Part shown: piece after piece, positions 23,660-34,740 of the stretch
Numbering within the stretch: the stretch's first letter is position 1
Layout: each line of letters starts with the position of its first letter
NCBI GenBank assembly: GCA_019321725.1
Contig: CM033107.1
Coordinates: 18,777,445-18,841,444 of the forward strand
Source of the DNA: Paulownia fortunei
Taxonomy: Eukaryota; Streptophyta; Magnoliopsida; Lamiales; Paulowniaceae
Direction of reading: 5' to 3'
DNA: 64,000 nucleotides
The notes under the pieces: generated by a model
Databases searched by the model: none
Seen by the model: only the letters and a program-made list of their open reading frames with translations
Told to the model about the DNA's origin: nothing
Made by a program: the position numbers and the translations under genes

Positions 23660-24785
23660 TATTAAATAATTTAAACTATCACATTTTTTTACATTTCACC
23701 ATTTAAATTTTTAATTTTTTGTGACACTTTGTCATCCAAAGTATATGAGTTCTATATGTTAGCTTTCAAGACCTCTCGATGGTAAATTATCCGCAGAGAT
23801 TCCAACACGTGTGCAACATGCAAGTTTGAAGGGCAAAACAGTCAAATCATCTAAAGTTATTGCACTTTGCCATCCAAACTTATTATGATTTCTCACTTGT
23901 CGCCTCAGTTTTAAAAAAAGTTAAAAAAAATTATGCATATACACTCATTCACAAAAAATAAATTTGATTAACACTTACTATAATAAAAAATATATTTTTA
24001 GTGAATTATTATTTTTTATTTATTCCTTTTTAACTTTCTTGATAAAATTTTAAATTCTATTCTTTAATTTACTTTATTAAATTTTAAACTAAAATAAATT
24101 ATAATTATAAATTAAAAAAATAACAAACAAATATAAATAATTATTTACCACTTTTGAGGTGAATAAAATTACAGATATACACCTATATAAATTTAAAATT
24201 ATTAAATGGCATCTTGAAAAATAAATTTAGTCTAAACTCAAGTAAAATTAAAAAAGATAAAAAAATTTAAGACGTTAATGCAATTGATTATTGTTACTTT
24301 TAAAATTTTATAATTGCTCCATATTTGTATAGAATTTTGCTAATGTATAACTATGATTTATTAGTATTTAAAAATGAAGTAAATTAAAGAATATAATTTA
24401 TAATTCAATAAGAAAGTTAAAAATGAATAAAATAAAAAAGGTTAATTTTAGTGACAATATATTTTTTATTATAATAAGTGTTAAATAAATTTATTTCTTA
24501 TGATTGGGTAGTAGAAAAGAGATAAAGTACATGTAAATATAATTTTTTTAAATTTTTTTAAATTGGGGTGGCAAAATAAAAAATCATGCAAAGTTTGAAT
24601 GACAAAGTGCAATTTTGTCCTTTAAAATTGCATGTGTGAGGCACGTAATAGAAGCTCGATAAAATATTCTGCTGATGAAAGTCTTAAATGATAAAATGTG
24701 ATATACGTATACTATCAATGGCAAAGTATCATTAAAAAAAAAATTAAGGGTTAAATATAAAAAAATATGATAATTTAATATTTAC
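23660..24785. repeat. Large imperfect inverted repeat (foldback/MITE-like)
   Basis: The left arm (about 23660-24100) and the reverse complement of the right arm (about 24350-24785) align with interruptions. Shared blocks include ACTTTGTCATCCAAA / ACTTTGTCATTCAAA, TTGCACTTTG, TTAACACTTA-TATAATAAAAAATATAT, and the outermost AAATAATTTAAACTATCA / AAATTATCATATTTTTT. The loop is about 24110-24340. There are no coding frames. Target duplications could not be set because the ends are very AT-rich. Confidence 0.7.
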
Positions 24786-25020
24786 ACCCAACTTAAATTC
24801 ACACATCCCAACAAAAATAGTTCAATCATGACTAGGGAAAATTGTCACGTGAATGATAGTTTTAAGTTAAAGTTTAGCCATTCAATTTTATCTTGTAATC
24901 CTCCTAATTAAATAAAAACGAAAACTTACACTTTGTTCATTCATTTTTTTTAAAAATAGTTTAATACACTCTTTCTACCTATATTTCCTCCATGCCATTA
25001 TTCACATTATTTTCAATAGT

Positions 25021-25891
25021 TGAACACAAATTTCGTTGTTGTAAAAATTAATAAATAAAAAAAATTATACAAATTGAATTTTATTGAATTGAAATAATAA
25101 AATAGTTACAATCTTTTAATTCATCTTATTCTTCTCTTTAAAAATAAGAAATTTTGGGATTTGAACTTTTGGAGGTGCAGTCGCCGATTTGATATCCTCC
25201 GAACTAGATTTCGTCATTCAATAACATTAATTTGAGAGTTTAACACCATAATATCGAATCAAACGTTAGAACTTCAAAAACGTTAATTTTGGAATTTGAT
25301 AACTTGTTGATGGAATTGACCTTTTGATCTCTTTCAATATGAATTTAAACTTTAATAACGTTAATTCGAGGGTTCAATAACTTAATCTCGCATTAAATGA
25401 TATTATTTGGATGGATTCCGCGATGAATGTCTTAATTTTCACCTTGAACATCATGAATCTCCTTGAATTTGATGGCTTTGGTTGAGAGAATTTCTTCCAA
25501 CACTTTTTTTGTTTGGACCTCTTCTTCACAACTTATCTTTTTTTTTTTTACTCTTGCGGGTGACCCCTATTTATACTTGTAGGATATGAGTTATTGGATA
25601 AGTTATTTGATGAAATAGCGCAATTTGATTGGTCATTCATGATTTGATTGACATCTATCACTTGATCACAAGATTTGATACAATTTTAATTCCCAAGAAT
25701 TGAAATTTAACACTTGGCGATATTTAATTGGCCAACAAAATATATATTATAATATTAATTAATTAACTATTTAATTTAAAAATTAAATTTGATTAAATTC
25801 CTAATATAAATAGAACATATAAAATTAATAGTTAATACATATTATTTTACACATATCACTATTTAATTGACACAAATTTAATTTGTCTATA
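25021..25891 (-). repeat. 3' LTR of family 3 Tat element
   Basis: Homologous across its length to 52684-53556, including the GAATTTTATTGAATT, GGTGCAGTCGCCGATTTGAT and AATATTAATTAATTAACTATTTAA blocks. In element orientation it starts TATAGA (TGTAGA in the other copy) and ends GTGTTCA. Confidence 0.85.
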
Positions 25892-27675
25892 AATGCCCCC
25901 TCGAAACTTATTCACGGATAATGTATAGGGGTGAATAAGTCACGATAATTGCTTGAATTTTTTCCCTTTTTATTTGTAATTAAGCCTTACAAAAATTGCA
26001 TGTAAAATTTTGGGATTGATCAATTGAGCCAAATAATTAGATGTTTGACTGATGACATTGACTATCGGGCCTTCCACCTTTGAATGTCCATTTCTTTTAT
26101 AACATAAATGGATCATTACAATAAAGCCCAAATTTCATATTCTCCAAGAATATCCATTTGCATTAAATCACCTCTTATCTTTACAAATCAATTCAGCCCA
26201 TGACTCATTCCCGTGTAACAAAGCAGTGACAAAATAGTAGCAAAGCAGCAGAGCATAGCTTTATTTTTTTCATTTTTTTCATTTTTCTTCTTTTCCCCAT
26301 TTTTTCTAACTTATTTGGGCCACATAAATTATGGTGCATGTGGCCTTTAAACATCAAATTAGCTTCAATTTCCTTCCAACTTTTTGCTGCCATTATATAC
26401 TTGAAGCAAACTGCCAAACGTATACTAACAAAATATATTAGAGTTCTTCACCATTCAACCATATTACAATCAATGGACTCTTTATTCAGAGATCATCTCC
26501 TAATTAAACTCTATCTCAAATAATTAGATAATGGAGGACTTTTAACATTAATTCACATCCATGGCCTATAAAAGATATGCTTCCATGCTTTATTTTTCCA
26601 ACAATCTCTTAGACGAAAAATTGCAGCATTGCTCTCAGGTGTTTTTTCTTTTTTTGGTTGCTTTGTTTCTCCTTTTTTTTTTTTTTTTTTTTTTTTGCGA
26701 GTTGTTGATTGGTATGCTTCTTATACCTCAAGAGTTGTTTATCACATTGCATGCAATGTGTTTATTGGATTGTCTCAAAGATGAAACATAGAATCTCAAT
26801 TTCTCAAGCATTTGAATTTATACAGATGCACTCTTTTTTTTCTTCCATTGCATGAATAACTCCGGAGTCATAGGAGTTGTGGTAGATACTTTTGCACTCT
26901 TGTTTTCTATCTCTTCTTCAATGGGTATTTTTTTTATTTTTTATTTACTAACAGAGCCTTCATTTGAGATTTTAAAACATATCCAGGAAGAAGTGCATGC
27001 TTGTAATGGCATTCTTTACCACCACTTGGGTGAACCCAAAACCAACCATATTGCTTCTTCTAGACTGCTTCCGAAAAGTATTTACACACTATTTCGATAG
27101 GCTTATTCTTGTTCTTCAATCTAAAGGTTTTTTTTTTCGGCTATCTTCTGCTTCTTCGCTAAATCTGTTTTCCAATTTCGTATACCGGTTTAAGCCACAA
27201 ACAACCAGTCCCTTGAGATATAGTTCAGTAATTAAGTTCAAGAAGTTAGGCTATGAACCACCACATTTCTTTTCTTTCTTTCTTGTTTTGTGTGCTTTTG
27301 CAACTGACTTTTTCTTTTTTCTTTTAATACCATAAGCTGTGAAGTTATTTTTGATTTTTTTCGATTGCCCCATGAATGTTTAAGACTTTATTGGCATCGC
27401 AGGGTATTGAAAATATCAACCAAGATGCTTCTCTAACAAGCCAAGAAAGTTTGCAGCAACTCTTTAAATCAAAGCAATATCACTGCTTCGTATGTCTGAA
27501 TCCTGTAAATATGGTAGTTTAAGATTTTAAATGCCGAATTTACTTTCATATTGTAGCATGTCGACTGAATATGTCATCAATTCAAGTTATAAATATTTTT
27601 TTTTCTTTTCTTTTTTTGTTTTGTAATTAGACGACGACGTAATGGTATTTTTCAAAGATACTTTTTCTCCTTCCG
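25892..27675 (+). other. Region between Tat 3' LTR and antisense PMD frame
   Basis: It is repeated at 46620-48335 with small indels, so it belongs to the element. It holds a 24-base T run (26673-26696; 15 T in the sister copy) and no convincing gene. If the PMD frame is expressed from the plus strand, its promoter and any upstream exon must lie here. A short GT...AG-like structure is possible around 27480-27640 (the pyrimidine-rich stretch before GTAATTAG), but this is not proven. Confidence 0.5.
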
Positions 27676-29704
27676 ATGTCCAACTTGGTGATCCTTGATG
27701 ACGAGAATCAACCCATTGAGAAGGGCACAATTTTATCGGTTCATACTCCCTTTGTCGGTCGATACGCGAAGCCATGGACAAAGTTGATGAATTCACTTTA
27801 CTTGGCGGAATGGTCCTGGGAGATTTCATTAAGCAAGAATTCCAAGATGTGGGCTTTGCAAGCACCTCACCATCAGCAGTCGAATGAGCCAACTCCATTA
27901 CCAATATTGGGTCACCATATCATTGAAGGCAAAGCCAAGTGGGGAGATGGCGTTCAGTTTGCTGGTGAATTCCACTACATCAAGGGCTACTGGGAGTGGA
28001 CGAAGACATCGTCAATTGGTGCGAGTACAAGCTTCTTGCAGTGCGAATATATGACTCAATATATGCTTCGTTGTTCAATATGATCGCAATTCTGACATAA
28101 TCAAGGCTTTTTGCGAGGCATGGTGTCCACTCACCAACACTTATTTCATGCTTATTATTTGCTTCGAGGGAACACCAATGGAGATCAATCTTCTCAAGTA
28201 TCCATCAACGAGTGGGTTAGATTTTGGTCCAAGAAGGATAGTAAGTATCCACTTCCTCCTCCACGAAGAGAAAATAAGGTGAGTCATTTCAAATTAACCC
28301 ACAATCCACTTGGTGATTTTGACATACACGAAGAATGGTGTCCATCAGAGATGACATTATTTTCAAAGCTTGGCGTAAAAGAGAGTTCAAGAGATGAGAC
28401 ATATTTGGCGGCACATTTAGCTTGTTGGCTTTGTGCATTTGTCCTTCCCAATGATGACATCAATTTGATATGCCCCAATACCTTTAAAATGGCGAGCATT
28501 ATGGCAAGTGGATGGAGGATGAACCTTGTTGTTTCTGTTTTAGCAAGCATCTACAAGGGCCTAAACAAGGTCGCAAATTCTCCAAGACCATCTCGTGTAT
28601 ATTCAACACTCCTTATCTACTTTATCTATAGTTGGTTGGCGCACTACTTCAAGACTCATTACCATGTTTGGCAAGGAGTATACGGCCCCAAATGGCGATC
28701 TTTTCTGGCGAAGGTGGTGCAAAGTACTATGATTCCAAAGAAGCCGCAAGCGAATCCATAAAGGAGACTTTGTTTTTTGGACTTGCACCATGATTACCAA
28801 GAGCAAATATTTCTTATATGTTGACAATGGGAATGCAGAGGAGTTTGAGCAAAGCTACTTCATCCCCATCCGTTCGAACTATCTTTGTTTGAGGCAAGGC
28901 GAACACTTTATTATCGAGCCCTACAATCCCCATCGATTTAGTCGCCAATTTGAATTCTATCAAGTAGTACTGGGAACTCTCACATGAGACATCTGCAAGG
29001 CTTCTTTGGAAGAAGGAGTTCATTATTGGCACTTATGCACTCTGTCTAGATCTATATCAAAGGATTGTCTTCCATGTATGCCCCCAAATGCAAAAAAAAT
29101 CTCCTTTGATGATTACAAGACATGGTGGACCAACATCCATGGAGGTTATTTTAAGAAAAATATTTCGACTTTGATCAACATAAAGCTAAGCAAAGTTTCT
29201 CTCAAAGACAAAGAACATGACAAAGGAGATAGTCCTCTTGACGGAAATGCTCAAAATCCTACACATGTATCTATCACTTCTTCTCCCAACAGATGTGATA
29301 CCCAAGCCATTGAGCCTCTTGAAGCCAGCAAGAGAAAGGATGCCCTTCCCTATCCAGAGAAAAGTGGTAGTAGCAATGCGGACCGTCATTGGAAGAGACT
29401 TAAAAAGTACCCCAAGTCTTTGGAGGCAAGGGACGTCGATGTTGGTGATGTTGCATGTAATCCACTAGAAATAGAGAACTTCGTTGAATGGGTCATTTCC
29501 TAACTTCTTCATCTTTTTCTTTTTTTTTTATTTATACCTCCTTTCTAACTTAAACCATGTGATGTTTCAGTTGGAGAAAGTACTACTCAATATTGATAAA
29601 GGTGAAGGATCACGAGTTAGCCAAGGATCAATTAGAGGCCCCAACTTGTCAGCCACAATTCTTTCAATTGATGGGGAAACACAAAAATAAACACTTAACT
29701 CGAC
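27676..29704 (+). pseudogene. Plant mobile domain (PMD, aminotransferase-like) frame, N-terminal part
   Basis: The translation follows a PMD-type protein: IDDENQPIEKGTI-like start, HTPFVGRYAKPW, then (28111-28761) NEWVRFWSKKDSKYPLPPP, HNPLGDFDIHEEWCPSEM and DETYLAAHLACWLCAFVLP, then IEPYNPHRFSRQFEFYQVV (28900-28960). Several single-base frameshifts and stops break it. PMD proteins occur as host factors (MAIN/MAIL family) and inside plant transposable elements; here it is inside a Tat element, antisense to gag-pol. Function in the element is unknown. The frame is cut at 29704 by the nested Athila insertion and resumes at 41063. Confidence 0.8.
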
Positions 29705-29709
29705 TAGGG
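29705..29709. repeat. Target site duplication TAGGG, left copy
   Basis: The five bases immediately before the left LTR of the nested element are identical to 41058-41062. This proves a standard Ty3/gypsy insertion into the PMD frame. Confidence 0.95.
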
Positions 29710-31320
29710 TGCTACAACTTTAAGGTTGCAAACCCAAGTGCAGGTTGTAGTAAGTAATAAATTTCTCGTGAGTCCGAGGTCGATCCACGGAAAAGTTGTT
29801 TGAAGAATTCAAGTTTATATTTCTAAAAAGATGGAGTTTATGTGAATCAAAATATATGAATAATTAATATATGATGTAACTAAAGAAAAACCAAAGTAAT
29901 AAAAGTATTGAGGATTAGGGATCCACTCTTGAGTTTTGAATAGAGAAATGGTTATTTATTCTTTTTACTTCTATTTATTGCCACAATTGAAATCCATACA
30001 TAATGAAGGTTCCAATGGAAAGATATTATCAAGTAACTCATGCAATAAGGTCATTATGATATTGTCTTATTATTGTAAATTATCTTTTAACGCCAACACT
30101 TATTTATGGGATCAAGCATTTATGCACACCTTCATCAACAACAAATCAAGATTTCACATTAGCAGTCGGTGGGGTAAAACCGTACAATAAGCTAAATGAA
30201 CCCAAGTATTTGTTGTGCCATTGGAGATACATAAATCAAGAATCACCACAAAACAAGTAGGGTTTAGATCAAAAATAAAAATAATAATTCAACATACTTA
30301 AACAATTTCTACCCTTATAACCATTTCTCTTCCTCCATTAAGAGATTCACCATTTTTCCTCAATAAAATGATATTTAGAAATACATAATAAAAGTAGCAA
30401 AGACTAAAAATATAAGAGAAACTAGAGAATGCATTTCTATTACTACTAGAAAACTTACAATACTAGAAAATATACAAACTAGATAACTTAGTTTAAAGAA
30501 ACCCTCTACCCCCTCCTCTTACAAGCTTAATACATGGCCTATTTATAGTACTTGGAGTAAGCTAGAGGCCAAATAAATAATGGAGGGGTTAATCAAGTTG
30601 TATGCTAGTTATCAAGAGTTGGTAAGTTGTTACACAAATTTCTCACCCACTGAATTGAATTATATTTTTCGCTCAGATACAGCCAGATTTTGAAGATACA
30701 TGAAGAATAAAAAAACTGTAGATCATTCAACGTGGATATATTTTCATATATCATTTGTCAAATTTGGCGGTCGAATGAAGGAGATATGGTCAAATTACCG
30801 AGTCATGTCCAAGAGCCACCTTTAACAGCAGCGGCAACTTGCAGCCTATGTTTTTACCATTTCAACACATTTTCACACCATGTTTTCTTCAGCAAACTTG
30901 TTTATTTACCTCTTGGGTATAACATATCCTAATTTTAGCCCAAAATAAATTTAGGCTCAAGATATATAACCAATTGGTGAAATAAATCAATATTGAGCTG
31001 AATTCTGATCCGAATTTTGGTGATCCATTTTGTGCAACTAGTTGGACGAATTTTATGCTATCATCAAGACTGAATTGGGCTGAGCTTCCAACATAAAAGT
31101 TGTACCTCTATCTCTTGGCTTTCAAATGAAATAAGCTTCAGGTCCATAGGGATTTGTATCATGAAGTTATGCTCAAAGAACAAAAACTGCACAAGTTTGG
31201 AAACATGCTTCCATTTATTCCCTAACACAAAACATTAATAAAACAATAATATTAACAAGAATAAATCAAGAAAAATATAAAGAATTTGATAGAAAAATAT
31301 GTCAAAATATGCATTTATCA
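29710..31320 (-). repeat. 3' LTR of nested family 1 element
   Basis: It starts TGCTACAACTTT and ends GCATTTATCA. On the minus strand it holds a TATA-like CTATAAATAGG at about 30538-30548, in the U3-R region of the LTR. Confidence 0.93.
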
Positions 31321-32810
31321 AATTATCCCACACTTAACCCTTGCTTGTCCTCGAGCAAGTTTAAAACAAACATAAACTAATCCACTTTTGTAGGAAATCA
31401 CGATTGCATTTAGCATATGCAACAAGCCTTTAAACCCCTAGGTGGCCCATAGAGGACGAGTTATAGTCTCGTGAAGGTTTCCAGCAGTGATACCTACAAA
31501 CACTTATAATTACTATCTTCCAACTTTTATTCTCATGAAGCAACAAAGTAATATGGAAATAAAATCAAACAAGTGTTGAGTTTAACTCTTAATCATTCAA
31601 AAATCAATACATTTCCACAATAAGCATACTCAAGTGTGTGTGTGGCAGTTAATGTTAATAGTGATGAAACTATGCATGCTTCAAATAAGTGAATTCTCAT
31701 AAAACCTTACAAAAACCATCACTCAATCTCTAACAGAAAAGTTAAACATCATAGGCTCTTCCTTTGGTGCAAATCTCCACTACACTGAAGGCACCACACG
31801 AAATCAAAAGGTTTTCAACAAAAATTATAATGGGCCAATGGGTGGTGATGTAGCTAAGAAATAAAAAGATAGGATGCAACGAAGGTTCTAAAAACTTCAT
31901 GGAATTAGAGACATAGAATTTATCGATGAAGAATTCTCAAACTTCACAAATTTCACACTGATGTCTATTGATATTGAATTGGATCCCTTTTATTCATCTT
32001 GTAACATCTCATTTTTAGTTGCAACTTGTAGCACTTTGCATTTTTTTTTCTTCTATTTTTTTATTATTAATGTTTTTTTTTGTCTTTTAAAAGAAACTCC
32101 GCCACACTTATCTTCTATTCCAACCTAAATTTCTTTTATAAGTTCAAGCTGTCAATTGAATGTCTCTTAAACTCCAATCATTTTTAGAACAAGGGTTAGA
32201 TAATAGTGTATTTAGGTTAGGTAAAAAGATATGGTTAAAAAAAAATTATTGTAAGGCTCAAAGTGGTTTACTAGGGGGATGTTTTCTTGAAACATCATAT
32301 AGGGAACAACTGATTTAGCAATGGTGCTAGAAAGCCTAATGCCTTAATCATTTTTCTAGTGGTGCACTATCAGTCGTTCGCCTCGACAGACCAAAAGTAA
32401 AAGTTCTAATACTCAACCCCTACATGTTGAAGATTCAAGTGATGATTAGAGTAAGGGCATAAGAACTATATATTTTGACATGATTATCTTCACACTAAAT
32501 AACATAACTATTTGTGCAAAATAAAATTTGAGTATAATTATTGCAAAAATATATTAACCAAATAACAACATCAAAGTCCAAAACAACACCCATCATCAAT
32601 CAAACCATATTATTTATGCTTAATTTTAATCATTGAAGTTGGAAGAACCTCTACGACTCAAAAAAATAATTGGTAATTCACAAACATTTGTTAAAAACTT
32701 CACAAACCTGCCATGTTATGCAAAAAATAGGGATGCGTCTCAAGAGTGTTACAATTACCCTTTACTCAGCCACCTTTTTTCATACTTTCAATGGACCCAT
32801 CAAAAAAACA
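31321..32810 (-). other. 3' non-coding region of nested element
   Basis: No gene. On the minus strand it ends in CTCGAGGACAAGCAAGGGTT and then the polypurine tract AAGTGTGGGATAATT next to the LTR, an arrangement I know from Athila-type elements. AT-rich, with scattered stops. Confidence 0.65.
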
Positions 32811-32900
32811 TTTTTTTATTTTTTTATTTTTTTATTTTTTTATTTTTTTATTTTTTTATTTTTTTATTTTTTTATTTGTTTTATTTTTTATTTTTTTTAA
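32811..32900. repeat. (ATTTTTTT)n minisatellite
   Basis: About eight tandem 8-base units followed by a degraded end. It gives rise to chance Phe-rich open frames on the plus strand, which are not genes. Confidence 0.95.
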
Positions 32901-33099
32901 ATACTAGAAAAACACACATTGAACATACAAGTCATGATATCAATTATCCCCCCCAACCTAATCGAGACATTGTCCCCAATATCAAAAAATAGATAGGAAA
33001 GTAGAGTTTGAAAGATATCACCTGAAGTTGAAACAAAAAAAAAACACATACTATTAGATAAAATCATTAACAATAAGTACCACAAACTGAGAGTCAAAT

Positions 33100-33720
33100 T
33101 CAATTTGCATTTTCGACCATTGTTCCTGTTGGACCAATCCACATTGGCCAAGGCTGGATCAGGTTCTGGCACATATGCTAGAAGTTGATCAATCAGCTGG
33201 TCAGGTGTCGGAGCAGAAATGATGATTCTTCTCGCAGAAGTTGAAATAAAACCTTTTTTCACAGCATGATCTACAAAAGATAGCAAACCATTATAAAAAC
33301 CATTAACATTAAGAATACCTATAGGTTTTTGGTGAATGTTGAGTTGTGCCCAAGAGACAACTTGGAATAATTCCTCCAGTGTACCAAAACCGCCAGGTAG
33401 AATGATGAATGCATCCGCATTGTTTAACATGTTAGGCATTCTGTCCTGAATATGTGACACTTTTAGCTCATCTCCAATTATCACATCTGTGATATTCTGT
33501 ACTGTTAAAGATTTGGGATAACTCCCAGAAATTTGACACCTCCTACATAAGTAGAAATAGCAACACTCCCCATTAACCCCAAACTGCCTCCCCCATACAC
33601 TAAATGAATTTTTCTTTCTGCTAAGTTCTACCAAGGTTATTGGCTGCTCCTATAAACTCACCATTTTTTTCTAGATTAGATCCATAAAAAACACAAATGG
33701 AATTAAATTTACGAGTTGAA
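33100..33720 (-). pseudogene. LOG-like cytokinin riboside 5'-monophosphate phosphoribohydrolase copy captured by the retroelement
   Basis: Read across frames on the minus strand, the sequence covers nearly all of a plant LOG protein: N-terminal ICVFYGSN block (about 33695), an AANNLG block, VYGGGSLGLMG (about 33590), IP-K-S-L-T, DRMPNMLNNADAFI, the signature LPGGFGTLEELFQ (33360-33400), VVSWAQLNIHQKPIG, DHAVKKGFISTSAR and a PTPDQLIDQL C-terminus. LOG enzymes cut ribose phosphate from cytokinin nucleotides to release active cytokinin. Two apparent one-base deletions (near 33630 and 33525) shift the frame, and no ATG is seen in the N-terminal frame. The C-terminal 170 codons, including the PGGxGTxxE motif, are open. 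No intron interrupts it, while plant LOG genes normally have several, so it is probably an mRNA-derived capture. Confidence 0.82.
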
Positions 33721-33942
33721 GAAACTTCTATTTTTTTATTTTTTTTAAAATAAGTTGTGCAAAAATAAAGTGAGTACGGTGATATTTATTGAGGTGTGAA
33801 AAGGAATGCATTTATTGCATGTCTTTTTCTTTTGTCAAAAAGGTTGAAAATAAGGACACATACGAAATTTAAAAATTACCTACTAACACGTGTATGTACA
33901 TGTAGTTGTGATTGTGGCTCACATCTTTCTCTGGTTTTACGT

Positions 33943-34128
33943 CTAGTAACGGCTTAAACACCCTCTATGGGTCGAGGATATGCTTCCCATCAGTTTTCTT
34001 ATAAACTGGCAAACATGATCTTTTAATGTCAGATTCCCAAGACTATAAAGCTCATATTCATTTTGAAAACGATCCCATAAACAGATCCCAAGACTATAAA
34101 GCTCATATTCATTTTGAAAACGATCCAT
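33943..34128 (-). other. Uncharacterised short frame with internal 17-codon duplication
   Basis: A 61-codon open frame in element sense. It contains DRFQNEYELYSLG twice, 17 codons apart, because of a 51-bp tandem duplication. I do not recognise the sequence. It lies between the LOG-like and Cys-rich genes and could be a relic of the same accessory region or chance. Confidence 0.35.
34033..34128. repeat. 51-bp tandem duplication
   Basis: CCCAAGACTATAAAGCTCAT and the following bases to AACGATCC occur at about 34036 and again at 34087, near-identical, with a spacing of 51 bp. Confidence 0.95.
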
Positions 34129-34160
34129 AAATCAAGAATTGCACGTTGTACCAATCCACA

Positions 34161-34622
34161 TTAATGCGTCTCAAGAGTCAATATAATGTGATCTAAAGAC
34201 TCCTTACTCAGTCCATCCATAATGAATTTAAGTTTATCTTCTCGATTTTTAGAGATCATTCCTAAATAACGACACTTTCTGTTGCAAGTCCATCTAGCAC
34301 AAATATGACAAACTTTTATTTTTTTCGCCCTTCGTTTTTTTGAATATGTGCTTTTACCAAAACCAGACATGTATCTAGTAAGCAAATCTGGAAACTCATG
34401 TGAAAACTCACCTGCCTTTACCTTTGCCTTAATTATCCATCGTATGTCCTCCGGGATGCCCTTGTACATATGCATCCTCAATCTTTCAATCCTGATTTTA
34501 TAAATTTTTAAAATTGCATTTTTAGGAAGAAAAGAAAATCGCATCTTGAGAGTTAGAAAAAATTCACCCATTTTGAAAAGAACAAGAAAAGAGAATGAGA
34601 AAAGCAAAGAAAATTTGTACAA
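34161..34622 (-). CDS. Cys-rich basic protein of nested element, resembling carlavirus-type nucleic-acid-binding proteins
   Basis: An uninterrupted 153-codon frame, notable in an element whose gag and pol are full of stops. Visible features: a hydrophobic N-terminus (residues 4-17), alternative Met starts at 18, 27 and 50, a predicted helical middle (about 43-72), a basic run KKRRAKKIK at 95-103, then a Cys cluster C105-x2-C108-x4-C113-x3-C117 that could bind zinc, then a polar tail to 153. The order GKSTYS, basic run, C-x2-C resembles the small nucleic-acid-binding proteins of carlaviruses (Carla_C4-type family), some of which act as silencing suppressors. That comparison is from memory, is unverified, and may be convergence. 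It is transcribed, if at all, from the element LTR in sense. Confidence 0.5.
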   Translation of the reverse strand: MYKFSLLFSFSFLVLFKMGEFFLTLKMRFSFLPKNAILKIYKIRIERLRMHMYKGIPEDIRWIIKAKVKAGEFSHEFPDLLTRYMSGFGKSTYSKKRRAKKIKVCHICARWTCNRKCRYLGMISKNREDKLKFIMDGLSKESLDHIILTLETH

Positions 34623-34740
34623 AGATTTCAGTTGTTTGGGAAACTGACAAGTCCGACTTTTATAGCCACGGAGTACCGTTATCCGCCATTTAATCGGAAA
34701 AGAAAAAAAATAATGTCAGAGAAAATGAGTATATACAACA

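Noticed and set aside
26561..26791. Plus-strand frame with Phe run
   Set aside because: It crosses a 24-base T run whose length differs in the sister copy at 47402-47416, so the frame is not conserved.
32633..32992. Plus-strand frames with long Phe/Tyr runs
   Set aside because: These are translations of the (ATTTTTTT)n minisatellite.
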